Shown in pieces: positions 12,066-24,129 of a stretch of 64,000 nt of DNA. The notes under the pieces were generated by a model, which worked only from the letters and a program-made list of their open reading frames with translations, had not been told where the DNA came from and did not search any database. Positions within the stretch are counted from its first letter, which is position 1. The number at the start of each line of letters is the position of its first letter. The DNA comes from [Phialemoniopsis] sp. UDSM-2020 (taxonomy: Eukaryota > Ascomycota > Sordariomycetes > Thyridiales > Thyridiaceae), in contig JAEILZ010000002.1 of NCBI GenBank assembly GCA_018873225.1, positions 5,828,001 through 5,892,000 on the forward strand. Direction: 5' to 3'. A program made the position numbers and the translations under genes.

Positions 12066-12471
12066 CTTCCAAGGGGGTGGGATCCAGGTCCGGAGTATCT
12101 GGGGGAGGTCGGTCTTTGACAGGCGTCGATCGATCAATTGCTTTGCCCAAGAGTAGGAAGGGAATTCACAAGAAAAGAGCCCAAAAGTCCTGCATCTGCG
12201 GGGTAGAAGTAATAGCTTTGGTGACTAAAAGACTCGCACTAGCATCCATGCTGTGGGCACCACCCATCCTCCCCGCACTCTCGGAAACCTTGCACAGCAG
12301 ATCGCTCCATGGTGGACCACGACAAATTCACCGCATTGCAGTCATTGTTTATCCCAGCCCAGGGCAGTACGTTACGTACATTTGTTGAACGTACTTGATA
12401 GTTATTCAATTAGGCTTCAATGTCTCATGTTCTGAGCAATTACCCCCATGAGGTCTCCGCATCCTTGACCC
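12066..12471. other. Intergenic region upstream of the Zn2Cys6 gene
   Basis: This holds the promoter of the Zn2Cys6 gene and the 3' flank of the P450, and no ORF of coding character. A small perfect palindrome, GTACGT-T-ACGTAC, lies at 12367-12379. Confidence 0.45.
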
Positions 12472-14103
12472 TTACTCCAAGTTACGCCTTTTAATCCTTA
12501 CATCGAAGTCTGTCACTACGACGAAATTGTTGACAACAAACCTCCATGGCCGCTCCGGATGCACCATCTCCAACTTGAACCTACGCACGAACGCCGGGAC
12601 TAGCCTGTGTAACTCCAGGAGAGCAATGTTCTTGCCGATGCAGGTGTAGTTGCCACCGGAGCCAAAGTGAGAAAGGTAGCGGTTCATCAGCTTGAGCTTC
12701 TCCTCATCCGCATCAAACCACCGCTCGGGTCGGAATTGCTCGACGTCTTCGCCATAGATCTGCTTGTTGCGGTGGAGCGCCCAGGCACTCACACCGACGA
12801 CCGTGCCGGGAGGGATGTATTGGCCGCAGATGGTATGGCCCGAGCCTTCAACGACCCGCTCGGGGAACCACCGGGTAGCTGGGTGCATTCTGAAGGCCTC
12901 CTTGATGCAGGCCGACAAGTAAGGGGACTTCTGAGCTTCCGAAAACATCATACCCCAGTGGCTGCACTGATTGGGTGCATCGCGCTCGACTTGCACTCCG
13001 AGACCGGTGGCGGCGGCATCGTCGATCTCCTTGGTGAGTTTGTGATAGGTCTCGGGATTCCTCAGGAGGTAGTAAAACAAGGCGCTGAGGCTGATGGCCG
13101 TGGTATCCGAGCCTCCCGCGACCAACGATAAGCCCATCGCCAGAACCTCCTTGTCGCCCATGGTCTGTCGCTTCTCTGCGGCCAATAGCAATCGGTCGGT
13201 CAAGGTCATCTCTTCCGCTGTCTCGCCTTCGGTCGGCGCGTCTCTACGCTTGACGAGGTTACGTCGACGTTCGGCCTGACGCTTCGATGCGAAGACGATC
13301 GATTTGCCCGGGGCCGTCTTGAAGAATCCTTGCCGCTGCAACCAAAGGTACACGGGATTCTTACGGATGACGTAGTCCAGTGCGGGCATCTGACCGATGA
13401 TAATGTGTCGAACGCCGCCAGCATGCATAAAGGCCAAGATGTCGTCAACGTCCTCGCCCGACTCCATATGACCGAGGCTCTCGCCATAGGTGATTCTCGT
13501 GATGGCGTCGTCTGTGAAGTAGTGCAGCCAGGTAGGGAAGTCGATAATGCCATCGTCTCCAGGTCTGTCGGCGAATCGATCTTCCAACTGCTTGAAGAAG
13601 ACGGCAATCGTGTCGTTGACCTTCTCCTCGTACTGCACCATGGTGCTCATCGAGAACGCGGTGCTGACGCTTCGCCGGACCGCATCGTGCCAGGTCTGGT
13701 CAGTTGTAGAGAACAGGGTCGGAAAGATGACGCCTTGAGATGTGGGCTGGGAGACAAGATGGAGATCCGACTTCTTCGAGAGGCCCTTTGGGCCGTAAAT
13801 GTCCCTGACGGCCTCGGGCTGTGCGAAACAGAGCTTCTTTGGGCCGAGTCGCACGATGTCGCCGTACTTCTCGTGCAAGTGCAGGAAAGGAGGGCGTTCC
13901 GCCGTGACTTGCACATCGTACACGCGCCACAAATCCGTCAAGGACCCTAGGAATGGCCCGTTAAAGCGGCTTAGACCCTGTCCATAGCGATTGTAGGCTA
14001 GGTAGGCGAGAATGACGACAAGACCGACCAGCCACGGATACCCTTTAAGGATATCAATGGCAGGGCCGAACGTGTTTTCCGCTGACTGGTTTCTCAAAAA
14101 CAT
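12472..14103 (-). CDS. Cytochrome P450 monooxygenase, pisatin-demethylase-like
   Basis: A single-exon P450 of about 543 residues if started at the ATG at 14103. The frame stays open to 14292, but those extra codons have no P450 character. From 14103 the protein has a short lumenal end and then the membrane anchor WLVGLVVILAYLAYN. The haem loop FGSGGNYTCIGK is intact with its cysteine ligand, the I-helix reads AGGSDTTA, the ExxR motif is EAFR and the PERF-like motif reads FRPERW. The overall pattern resembles the fungal pisatin-demethylase group. It should be an ER-bound monooxygenase needing NADPH-P450 reductase. Its substrate is unknown. It lacks the ATCC-repeat promoter element found upstream of the two other P450 genes in this window. 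Confidence 0.92.
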   Translation of the reverse strand: MFLRNQSAENTFGPAIDILKGYPWLVGLVVILAYLAYNRYGQGLSRFNGPFLGSLTDLWRVYDVQVTAERPPFLHLHEKYGDIVRLGPKKLCFAQPEAVRDIYGPKGLSKKSDLHLVSQPTSQGVIFPTLFSTTDQTWHDAVRRSVSTAFSMSTMVQYEEKVNDTIAVFFKQLEDRFADRPGDDGIIDFPTWLHYFTDDAITRITYGESLGHMESGEDVDDILAFMHAGGVRHIIIGQMPALDYVIRKNPVYLWLQRQGFFKTAPGKSIVFASKRQAERRRNLVKRRDAPTEGETAEEMTLTDRLLLAAEKRQTMGDKEVLAMGLSLVAGGSDTTAISLSALFYYLLRNPETYHKLTKEIDDAAATGLGVQVERDAPNQCSHWGMMFSEAQKSPYLSACIKEAFRMHPATRWFPERVVEGSGHTICGQYIPPGTVVGVSAWALHRNKQIYGEDVEQFRPERWFDADEEKLKLMNRYLSHFGSGGNYTCIGKNIALLELHRLVPAFVRRFKLEMVHPERPWRFVVNNFVVVTDFDVRIKRRNLE

Positions 14104-14792
14104 GTTTACTTTCACCAGAATCACACGATTCTTCGTAGCGAATGACAGCTTTTGTTTTGCTAATTCGGTATGTGCCCTCCTCATCAACACCCTTTCCTTT
14201 ATAATCTCTATTACTTCACAGCATGTATCGGGCCTGATTATCTTGAGACATCGGTGGCAGATTGTTCGGAACAGGGACTGATTTCTCCGCACTGACGGTA
14301 CCCCGGTGCAGGACTATGGGCAGAATTCATTGTAGAGATGCCCTAGGTGGCAAGGAGTGTGGTGTGCTCTGATGTGATAAGCATCGGAGAAAGTCCATTA
14401 AGGCCGAGTGTGGAGTCTGGGGAATGCCACACTAATTGACCTTGCGCGGAGTGCAGGGTTAACTTTGAACCGATCATGGAGTTTTCTCCGTGTTGTACTC
14501 TTCTCCGCGTTTCGGCCCCACAAGTGTTTGATGCTACCGAAATCTCTAAAGGCTGCTCAGAGAAATTGTCTTTATCACCGATATGTTGAGGTTTCTTGTT
14601 TGCTAATCCCTGGCTCCTGAGGTGCCCGAGCTGCTGGCAGTGGGAACGGACAGGATTAGGACTTACCATGATCCAAACATCACATCGGCATACACGACTA
14701 TGACTTCATTTGCGATACTGAATGACTAGGAGCCTTTCCTTTTATATTTATTTTCTTCTATACAGCAAAGTCACTGACCTCCTCAGCATTGG
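14104..14792. other. Intergenic region upstream of the P450
   Basis: The P450 promoter and the 3' end of the dehydrogenase gene. Short ORFs exist on both strands but none has domain-like or compositional support. I see nothing else in it. Confidence 0.45.
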
Positions 14793-15958
14793 CTATGATC
14801 TTTCGATGACCAGCTTGAACGGCGTTGTCTTCTCTACTTCCACACCACCCTTTATCCGTTCAAGAGCCTCCTTGATCCCTTCTTGGCCCTTCTCGGAGAC
14901 CGTTCGCATGAGGTCTATACCCTCTTGAAGGCCCTCTAAGCCACTTCTGTTCACTACCAGTGGTGGCGGAGCAATCTTATACGCTCCTCTCTGCAAAGCT
15001 TCGCTCATATACCCCTCGAAAGTGGCCGGCGTTGTCTCGAACCAACAAGTAGGGAACGGCTTGAAGTTTGCCGGGGCTGGCTGCTTGACGTCAACTCCCT
15101 GAGGTACAACAGACAAGTCTCCAATGAAACTAGATGATGACAAAGCAATCTATCAAGACATCATGTTAGCTCTTGTACGCAAGATGGGGGGCCACTGACA
15201 CTGACCGTCTGCTTGGACGCAGCCGCAACCTTGCACGCCGCGACATTGCCGTCATTCAACCCGGCGGCCATGAAGATGCCGCTGCACTCGCCCTTGTCGA
15301 GCTCCGCGGCGATCTTTTCCGTCACATCCTCTTCCCTGTAGTCGAAGACCTGCGTTGCGCCAAGCCCCTTGACATAGTCAAAGTTCTTCCTGGAGCAGGT
15401 GGCGATCACGTCGTAGCCCGCACCAGCGACGAGCTGGATCGCATTGCTCCCGACCGCCGACGAACCGCCCCAGACCAAGACAGACTTGCCCTTCTTTGGC
15501 GCGTCAAGCTTGGGGTAGTCGAGGTGCAGGTAGTCCTCGCCAAAGAGAAACATGGCGCTAGTCGCGCTGCAGAGGCCCAGCACCACCGCGTCGCGGTAGG
15601 GCATGTCGTCCGGGATCCGGGCTAGCAGCTTGTGCTCCGCGGCGACGTAGTCCTGGAAGCCGTTGTTGGCGACGAAGCCAAAGACACGGTCGCCGACACC
15701 GAATCGCGAGGCGGCGGCGGAGTTTGGGCTGACGGCCTCGACAGTGCCGGCGACGTCGCAGCCTAGGATCATGGGGTAGTTGACCATGTCCCTGTCCTGC
15801 AGCATGTGGTCGGCCGGATTGATGGCCCAGGCATGAACTTTGATGAGAACCTTGTTGTCGCCGAGATCTTCTGTTGAAGGGAGTGGGCTGTCGCGGACGA
15901 CGCCTGGGACTCCAGTTGCATCTTGCCAAAGGGCTCGATTCTGGATTTTGGAAGCCAT
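14793..15958 (-). CDS. Zinc-type MDR dehydrogenase / trans-enoyl-reductase-like protein
   Basis: Two exons, 15958-15206 and 15149-14793, join in phase as KQT-IALSSSS, giving about 369 residues. The N-terminal GroES-like part reads VHAWAINPADHMLQD and GCDVAGTV. The Rossmann part holds VWGGSSAVGSNAIQLVAGAGY, the NADP(H)-binding turn. Catalytic zinc ligands are not evident, as in the trans-acting enoyl reductases that assist some fungal polyketide synthases (LovC-like) and in related quinone reductases. The large PKS in this window has its own ER domain with an intact nucleotide motif, so this protein is not obviously needed by it. It may serve another pathway or act as a general enone reductase. 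Confidence 0.87.
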
Positions 15959-16467
15959 GATGAATCTTTAAAGGTCTTAGTCGTGGGGTGCGTTAACAAA
16001 AGAGATGTCGAGGTGACAATCTCTACGGATGCAAAACTCCAAGGCAGTGCGAGGGTACAGACTTTGATATCTGAAATAATCGTACGGTCAGTTGGCGGAC
16101 ATAACTTTGTTACCCCCGACTAATCCCATCCACTTTCGTCGACGTTGAAGCTTCGGGTTGGTATAAGAGTGCGCGCCGCCCCCACTCATGGAGATGATTG
16201 ACAGCCTAACTAGAGCCTAATCAGGCAAGTGATCTCTGTCAGTGCCAACGTCAGCTCTTTAGTTGCCGATTCTCGCTACATCGAAGATCAAGAAAGAGGT
16301 GCTTGACAGAGAAGTCACCGAGATCACTGTGACGGGATGGAAACGATCAAGTCAGAAAAAAAATCGTCCTCTTTGCCAAATCATTGGTAAGGAGGCATTC
16401 CATTATTCTCGCGCTGATCTAACAGCAAAGGGTATATCCACCAAATCTATCAAGCCTCATCCACCCT
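15959..16467. other. Intergenic region upstream of the dehydrogenase
   Basis: About 509 bp hold the dehydrogenase promoter and the 3' flank of the ABC transporter. I see no coding signal and no recognisable site. Confidence 0.45.
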
Positions 16468-16756
16468 TTACAGGCCAGAGTCCAGACTCTGCGCCTCACA
16501 CATCTTCTTGTACATCCCTCCCTGCGCAACAAGCTGTGAGTGAGTACCCGCCTCTACAATCCGGCCCCCATGAAACACAAAGATGCAATCCGCATCGCGC
16601 ACAGTCGACAGCCTGTGCGCCACGGCGACGGTGATCCTGTCACCCGAGCGCGCGGCCGCCATCAGCGCAGACTGCACGACCCGCTCGGACTCGGTGTCGA
16701 GCGCGCTCGTCGCCTCGTCGAGAAGGATCACGTTGGGGTCGCGCACGAGCGCGCGC

Positions 16757-16793
<37 letters not shown>

Positions 16794-19700
16794 GACTGCC
16801 GCCCGCGCCGCACGGCGTGTTGAGCCCCTCCGGGAGCGATGCGACAAAGTCCCACGCGTTGGCGGCGCGGCACGCCTGCTCTAGCTGCGCGTCGTCGCCA
16901 TCCTCTAGCTGGTCTAGGAGGCCCATGGCGATGTTGTCGCGGATTGATCCGGGGAAGAGCGTGGGCTCCTGCTGGACGAGGGCGACGTTGGCGCGGTAGA
17001 GGTCTGGGTTCACGTCTGAGAGGGAAGTGCCGTCGTCGACGGTGATGGCGCCCGACGTCGGGTCGTAGAAGCGCTCGAGCAGGGAGACCATGGTGCTCTT
17101 GCCGCAGCCCGAGGCGCCGACGAAGGCGACGAACTGGCCTGGGTGGATCTTGAAGGAGAGGCCCTTCAGGACACGGTTCTTGGGTGCCAGAGGGTAAGCG
17201 AATTGGACATCGTCCAGGCCGAAGGACTTGCATCCGTTTGCGGGGCCCTTGTCCTTGTTCTCGGCCGTCTCTTGCACGGTCGGCTCGAGGTCGCGTAGCC
17301 AGAAGAAGTAGTTTGCCGCCGAATTGGCCTTGGTGAAGCTGCTCGAGAAGCTGAACATGAGTCCCGCACCCTGGCCGGAAAAGTACACTGCCATGAACGA
17401 GACGAAGAACTCGTAGAACGAGAGCTGGCCCTCTGCGACTAGCTTCGAGCCGTACCAGAAGCCCAGCGCGAGGATGAAGTACTCGATCGCCTGCGTCAGG
17501 GAGAACCAGATCATGATAATTACAAGAGAGGTCCTGGATCCGCGGATGCCAGCGTCCAGCTCGGCAGTGTATCGTCGGAGCACGTCTTCCTCGATGGCCA
17601 GGGACGAGACCGTGCGAATCGAAGTGACCGTCTCCGAGGCGATCGACGCGCTCTTGGCGAACCTGGTGTCCATCATCAGATCCATGCTGGTCTCGACGCG
17701 AATGCGCGCGTAACCCGCCAAGAGCATGGGCGGGATGCCAGCACAAACGCCGACGAGGCCAAGCTTCCACGAGAATGCGATAGAGAGGATGCCGCAGACG
17801 AGAACTGAGACGATAGCCATGCAGATGACGGCAAAGTTGAAGCCCATGAGCTCAAAGATGGCTTGTGCATGCGAGTCGATCTTGCTGGTCAGGGCGCCGA
17901 CGGTGTTTTCGGGGCAGTCGAAGAAGCGGAGGTCTTGTCGAAGTAAGGAGGCGAACATCTCGGTGCGGATTTTCTCTCCAAAAGTCTGGGACTGCTATTA
18001 GCATGTTTTCTTATCAGTGAACAGTAATCAAGAGCGATACTTACTTGAGAAATGACATTGGCCGTCCAACCAAGGCAAGCGTAAATCAAGAGCAGGCCAA
18101 GGGACATGATGAAGAACATCAGAGCGATAAAGTTGCCCCGCCTCACCATGTCGTCTGCTCCGAAAACATCCATCGCGCGGCCGAGCAGGAGCGCCTGACC
18201 GGGGTAGAGACCGGCGCCAAGCACGCAGACAGTCATGATGAGGATATACCATCCCTTAATCTCAGGTACAAGCTGCGTGAGCTTGAGAACTGCATGGAAG
18301 ACGCCAGTGCCGCGGTGGAGGCTGTAGTCCTCGCGGTCCTGCGGCGAAAGCTGTCTTCCAGCCTCTGTTTGCCGTGTTTGCAATGTGTTCGTAAGTTTGA
18401 GAGCCGCCTCGTCGCCACTGTCGTCGCCGCCGTCATCCGAGCTGTGCTTCTCACTAGATGGAGAGAGGTCCTGAGCCGCGACAAGCTTGGCATAGGCCGA
18501 GCCCCGTGCGACCAGATCGTCGTGCCGGCCCTGCTCCACTATCCTCCCTTTCTGCATCACAACGATGTTGTCTGCATTCTGGATGGTCTTGAGCTTGTGT
18601 GCGATGACGATCGTCGTGCGATCCTTGGAGGCCTCGTCGAGAGCCTTCTGCACAATGCCCTCGGCATGGGGGTCCAGTGCACTGGTGGCCTCGTCCAAAA
18701 GCAGGATCTTGGGCTCCGAGATGATGCTGCGGGCGATGGCGATCCTCTGCTTCTGACCACCGGATAGAAGTCCTCCCCTCTCGCCGATGCGGGTGTCGTA
18801 GCCCTTGGGAAGGTCCTGAATGAAGTCGTCGGCAAACGCGGTCTGGGCAGCGGCCTTGACGCGTTGGAGCTTCTCGTCTCTGGGAATGTTCTCCCAGGGA
18901 GTTCCGACCAAGCCGTGGCAGATGTTGTCGAACACTGTGCCGTCGAACAAGACGGGCTCCTGCTGTACCAGGCGCATGTTGGTCCGGAGCCACCTCAGGT
19001 TGAGCTCGTTGATGTTCTTGCCGTCCAACTTGATTGTGCCGGCACTTGGGTTGTACCATCGCTCCAACAGTCCGATGATCGTACTCTTGCCAGAGCCGCT
19101 GGAACCCTATACGTCTTTGTTAGATACCGGCACAAAATGAGCTTGGGAGACAATACGTACCACTAGAGCCGTCACCTTGCCCGCAGGGACTGACAGGGTG
19201 TAGTTGTCAAGGACAGTTGTATCGGGGCGCGAGGGGTAGCTGAACGTGATGTTGTCCAGCTCGATCGATCCGACAGTCGTGAGAGGCATATCGCCGGATT
19301 CGTTAAAGGGATCGATATTTGACTCGCGATCAATCAGCTCGAACAATTCACCAGCGGCAGTCGCGGCGCGGCTGAATGTAGTCATATGAGGGGCAATTGA
19401 GTTGAGGGTCGAGGCCGCAATGATGACGGAGAAGAGAACACTGTGTGGGGATCGCCAGTCAGGAATTGTCCGGCAGTCGCGCTGAGAAGCCACATGAGTG
19501 TAGAAAGACAAGACTTACGTGAATATCGTTCCCATCTCCTTCACTTCCCCACGAGCCAGCATGGCAATCCAGAAGGCGAGGCCCATATCGGCGAAGACAA
19601 GGAAGTATTGCGTCGAGAACAGCATAGCGTAGACGGGGCTCTTCTTGCTGCCGCAGACCCTTGCCTCGTGAAGAATCCTCGAGTGCTCTTGTGTCATCCT

Positions 19701-20498
19701 CGTCCGCAGGCTGAAAGCCTTGACGGTTCGGATGCTTCCTAGCACCGTCTCTGCGAATGATCCAGCCTGAGCCTGCTTCTTGAGAATCGCGCCCTCGATG
19801 GCTGCGTCCGCACCGCCGCCAATGCCGCCGACAACAACCAGCACGGGGACAATCGACATGAGAATCAGAGTCAACTTCCACTGGCTGATGAAGGCAAGGA
19901 CGAAAGCGGCGACAAAGGTTGCGAGTGCCTGGAAGATCTGGCCAAACTTTTCGGAGATGCCCGACTGGATCAGCTTGCCGTTGGAGGTGGCCTGCATCGA
20001 GATCGACCCGCTCGTGCCCTGGTCGAAGTAGCTGACTTCCTGGCGCAGTGCCGACTTGAGATATTCTTGACGGATGTTGCGCGTGATATTGAAGGCGACG
20101 TAGGTCAGGAGGGTCGAGTAGATGTAGGTGCAGACGAATCGCGCGATGCCAATGTAGACAAAGTACAGGGCGTATTTCGAAACCTCGGACATGAAGTTGG
20201 ATGAGGCAGGCCCGGATGATGTAAAACCCGTTATTATGGAGATGAAGTCGCCGATAATAAGGTTCACCATCGCCAGGCCGACGCCAGATCCAATGGCACC
20301 TAGGATGCCAATGCCGCCAAGTACCCGGTCGATGGGTCTGGCGAACGTGAAGACGCGCACAAAGTCACTGAATGGCGACTTTGGCTTGAGGTCACCCGTC
20401 GTTTCTGAGGGCGCCTCGTGTTTTTCGTGTTGGAGAGAAGCCACAGCTTCGCTTGCCGCGAGCGTGTCCATCTCGACCACCGTGTTGGTGGCAGTCAT
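16468..20498 (-). CDS. Full ABCB-type multidrug transporter (TMD-NBD-TMD-NBD)
   Basis: Four exons fit in phase: 20498-19519, 19440-19161, 19106-18045 and 17985-16468, giving about 1279 residues. This is a full-length P-glycoprotein-like pump. NBD1 has Walker A GSSGSGKST (formed at the exon 2-3 junction), signature LSGGQKQR and Walker B ILLLDEATSALD. NBD2 has GASGCGKST, LSGGQRQR and again ILLLDEATSALD, so both ATP sites look catalytically complete. The N-terminal tail and the linker after NBD1 (SSEKHSSDDGGDDSGD) are hydrophilic and acidic. Such pumps sit in the plasma membrane and export hydrophobic compounds. It shares a 0.7-kb divergent promoter region with the second Zn2Cys6 regulator, which may control it. 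Confidence 0.95.
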
Positions 20499-21197
20499 GA
20501 TTGATTAGTGTATTGAAGAAGGGGGATAGAGTAGTGACCTTTGAAAGAAGTGAGAGTCGAGAAAGGATTACACCAAGAAGGTGATTTATTAGCAAGTTCC
20601 CAAAGAGGGCCTGGTTGAATGGGAAACGTGAAATGTGATGGCTTTCTCGGGATCTGTTGACGTCGAAACAAAACACGACCCGACCTTTAAATTCAAAAAG
20701 AAAAACGAGTGGGGTCGCGTTCACGGAAGTACCGAGCAGAAACTACTGTGCCTCTGCAAATCTGACATCTCTGACAATATGATCAGACGGGAATCTGATT
20801 CATGATTGCATTCTTTGCGCTTCCGGACTCAACTGATGCTGTTTTGGGCCCGAGATAGCGAGCTTGCGGTGGGGCCAAAGTTCCTCTGGCGGGTTCACGG
20901 ACGCACCGAAGTAGCGAGGATGCCAAGTATCCACATGCACTTTTGGTGCCAAGCAGAGCCCCACTATGATTCATCTTGACCTCACGCTAAGGACCTGGAA
21001 GATTGAGCCAATCACATCAAATGATGGCCCAGCGAGTGAGCGCCCCGCCAATCTCATTTCGCACCCACCCGACCTTGACCAGGGCTGAGGCTGACGGAAC
21101 GCGTTGATTTCGGGCACGGAAAGACACTGAACAGCAGCGTCCACCACGCTCAATCAATACAAGTATTATCAGTCTATGAGCCCAACGCCATGAAGCT
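20499..21197. promoter_or_regulatory. Divergent promoter region between ABCB pump and Zn2Cys6 regulator
   Basis: A 699-bp bidirectional region. A CCAATCA box lies at 21008-21014, about 190 bp before the regulator start, a good match to the fungal CCAAT-binding-complex consensus. An arrangement of pump and regulator back to back is common for resistance or export units. Confidence 0.5.
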
Positions 21198-23761
21198 ATG
21201 GAAGCGGACGCGTTTGTCAGCGACATCGACGAGGCGGAGGGCTCCGAAGCCCCACGGGCAGCCGTGCCCAAACTCTCTGTGAGCCTCCTCCCTGCCCTTT
21301 GTTCGACAACAGTCAATGAGTTCAACTAATGCTGTGCTTACACTAGTGCGACCAATGTAGACAGCGCAAGGTAACGCCTCTATTCTCGCACGGGTCCAGC
21401 AGGTGTCCTGGAGTTGGAACTGAATTGCTTTATTGCAGGTCCGTTGCGATCGCGCCAATCCATGCGGTCCCTGCACGCGCAAGTCGATCCACTGCACCTA
21501 TCCGGCAGGCATCAAGCCTCGTGCCAAGCGCCAACGTGCCCTGGTTTCAGATGGCTAGTACGATCATTGTAAAACCTTACTCACTTACTCTTACGTAGGC
21601 ACTAACGGCATTCAGCGAGTCCAAACTCGACCAGCTGTCCCACAAGCTCGACCACATCTCTCAGACTGTCGACAAGATCGAGTCTTCACTAGTACCCACA
21701 GGTCCTGGTCCGCCAACAGTGCACTCTCACCTCACTACCCATGCCACGCCTCTCTCGCATATATCCTCACACCCAACCACCAATGATGTCCGTGATGATG
21801 GAGCCGAATCCGAGCTGGAAGACGATGCTATGTTGACTGGGCAGGCTACATTTGCCACCGATTTTGCCCAGCGAGCCATAGAGAGCCAACCCTTGCAAGC
21901 CCTACCGGAGGTCAAGTCTAGTCTAAACGCTTTGAGGAAAGCTGTCTCGAATCACCCCTCCAACAGTGAAAAGTCTCCAGGTGTTGTCGGGCCAGAACCG
22001 TGCTCTGCGCTCTCAACGCAGCATGGCTTTCATCTCCCACCGATGCCGTTCGCCATGGCTGCTATACAAAAGCTCAGAGGTGCCAACAACCCAACCACTC
22101 CATCGAATGGATAGTACTGACAAGCTTCATCCAGAAACACCACGCCTAAGGTTCTTCTGGTCAAGCGAACTGGAAGGGGTCGGGCAGTTCGTCGAATACT
22201 TTATGACCGTCTACTCTGGCACGCCATCCCTGGCCGAACTCATCATCGTCCATTGCGGACTGCAAACCTTACTCGCAGCTTGCGCGAGTATCGAAACAGA
22301 CGCGGTCTTGCGGAACGAGTATCTATCACAAAGCAAGCTGTGCCGCAACAATCTCGAGACCACTTTAGCCAGTCTCCCTTTCAACCTGACAGCCAGCTTT
22401 GATGTTATACTGGCTCTGACAATGGCGGTACGTTCCCAGAAACAACGCAGAATGACCGAAAGTACTGACCGTACCCAGTCGACATACTGTGCTAGTACTT
22501 GTCAAGTGTCACTCTCATCAAAGTTCATCAATGCTGCTATTCAGATGGCCCTCTCACTGGGTTACCATCGTGATGTGCCTCTGAAGCCAGAGAAGAAACA
22601 AATGCGCGACCGTAGGACCCGCATCTTCTGGATTCTTTATATGAATGACAGGTTGCTCTGCTTGCGGCTGAACCGGCCACCGTCAGTTCGTGACGAAGAC
22701 ATCACCGTACCTCTACAGAGATTCGACGAAACCGAAGGCTTCTCGATAGTCGCGAAATGGGTCAAGATGGCAGTGCTATACGGTAAGGTGTATGATGACT
22801 TGTACAGTCCCAGGGCCCTGCTGCAACACGGGGCATCTAGGGACGCGAGGGCCAGGGAACTGGCTGATGGGCTGCAAGCATTACACGATGCCCAGGACCC
22901 GTGCGAAGTGAGCTACTCGAGGACAACAAAACTACTTGTGTGAGACGCTAATGTCTCCCTACAGAACCAGTTTCTCGTGGCACTCCGCCAGAGCGTGGAA
23001 GAATCAGTTTACCTGATTTCCCTAGGCGTCAACAAGGTATCGCATCTCTCTATTCTCACTCTGATACTGCGAAGTATACAGCCGCCCCTCGAGGCCGGCT
23101 CGGCTTTTTGCGACGACTGTTTGGCCGCTGCCAAGCAGTGCCTCGAGGAGCACAAAGCTTGCCTGCTGCTCCTCAAGAACGCCGATTTCATCGTCCTCGA
23201 ATTCTACGTACAGTGGTAAGCACATCAACGCAAGGCTTGACATCTGATTACAGAGGTTGACAATCTTGTAGGGCACTCTTGTCGGCACCATTCACGCCAT
23301 TCATCGTGCTTTTCTGCCACGCGATCGAGACCCGCGATCCGAGCCATCTCGAGAGTCTTGCAGCGATCGTCGAAGTGCTCCACTTGCTTCCTACCGGTGT
23401 GCCCTCTGCCTACACCAAGCAAGGTCGTCTGTTCAAGCTCATGTACGATGTCGCCTACGAGTACATTGGCACGCTGCCGCTGGACATCCCCACCACGCAG
23501 ACGTACGGGTACATCCCGGACCTGCCCTTCGAGATGCTCTTTTCCGAGGCCGGCATGCCCGCGCCGATGCCTCCACAGACGAGTTACGGCAACCTCCAGT
23601 CCCTGCTGACTTTGACCGACCGCGTTTCGGAATTGACGCCCAACAATGGCGGGCTCGGGGAGTTGGGCGGGGAAATGTCTAGCTATGGGGCGGAACTCGG
23701 GGCCTGGTTCGACCAGAATCAGCAGATTTTCGGGATGTTGCAGGATTCTATAGACATTTAA
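21198..23761 (+). CDS. Zn2Cys6 transcription factor with fungal regulatory domain
   Basis: Eight exons fit in phase: 21198-21278, 21347-21370, 21439-21557, 21616-22079, 22135-22427, 22479-22907, 22965-23215 and 23272-23761, giving about 716 residues. The zinc cluster is split over exons 2 and 3 as CDQCRQRK-VRCDRANPCGPCTRKSIHC. A heptad-like coiled coil follows (YESKLDQLSHKLDHISQTVDKI). The middle domain is the fungal-specific regulatory fold, with the landmark RRTRIFWILYMNDR. The start is the ATG at 21198; the ATG eight bases upstream is out of frame. Bases 23037-23081 (45 bp, GTATCG...ACAG, no stop) could be a further in-frame intron, which would shorten the protein by 15 residues. Its divergent partner is the ABCB pump. 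Confidence 0.92.
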
Positions 23762-24129
23762 ATACCTTGGCAACTTATTGTTGATCTAGTTTCCACGCAA
23801 GTGGGTGATGCATTAGTTAATAAGTTGGTTGACAGACTTCTCATGAATGTACCTTGGCTACTAACTGATCAACTAGGATTATCCCACTACCTAGTTCGTA
23901 TGAATGAATCATTCATTTTGTTAGTAGTTTGGGTAGAGATTGATCAAAACCTAGGCCGTCACCCATCCTGAACCCACTTGATACGTAACCTTGGAAGCCA
24001 TGCTGGCGGAACATCGGCTTCGAAGCGGGGCAGCTCTGCTGCCTGTTCGCATGCTCCCTTAATACACTGGCATGATCAAGATCTCCAAGTCGTGGCCTCT
24101 CAACCTCAGACACTCCCTCCACCGCCGTC
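23762..24129. other. AT-rich intergenic region with palindromes
   Basis: This holds the 3' flank of the regulator and the promoter of the ankyrin gene. It is visibly AT-richer than its neighbours and contains several short inverted repeats. The best is ATGAATGA-A-TCATTCAT at 23900-23916. No coding signal is seen. Confidence 0.45.

Noticed and set aside
12472..14292. P450 start at 14292
   Set aside because: The first 63 codons have no P450 character. Starting at 14103 places the membrane anchor at a normal distance.
14793..15958. Assigning this reductase as the trans-ER partner of the PKS
   Set aside because: The PKS ER domain has an intact nucleotide-binding motif, the gene is 34 kb away and it has no ATCC element.
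16640..17770. Second minus-strand open frame (376 codons) inside the ABCB gene
   Set aside because: It overlaps the NBD2 frame out of register and is full of Arg/Pro/His, typical of a shadow frame in GC-rich DNA.
23900..23916. Palindrome ATGAATGA-A-TCATTCAT as an operator
   Set aside because: It is AT-rich, lies in a 3' flank and has no second copy, so chance is a sufficient explanation.
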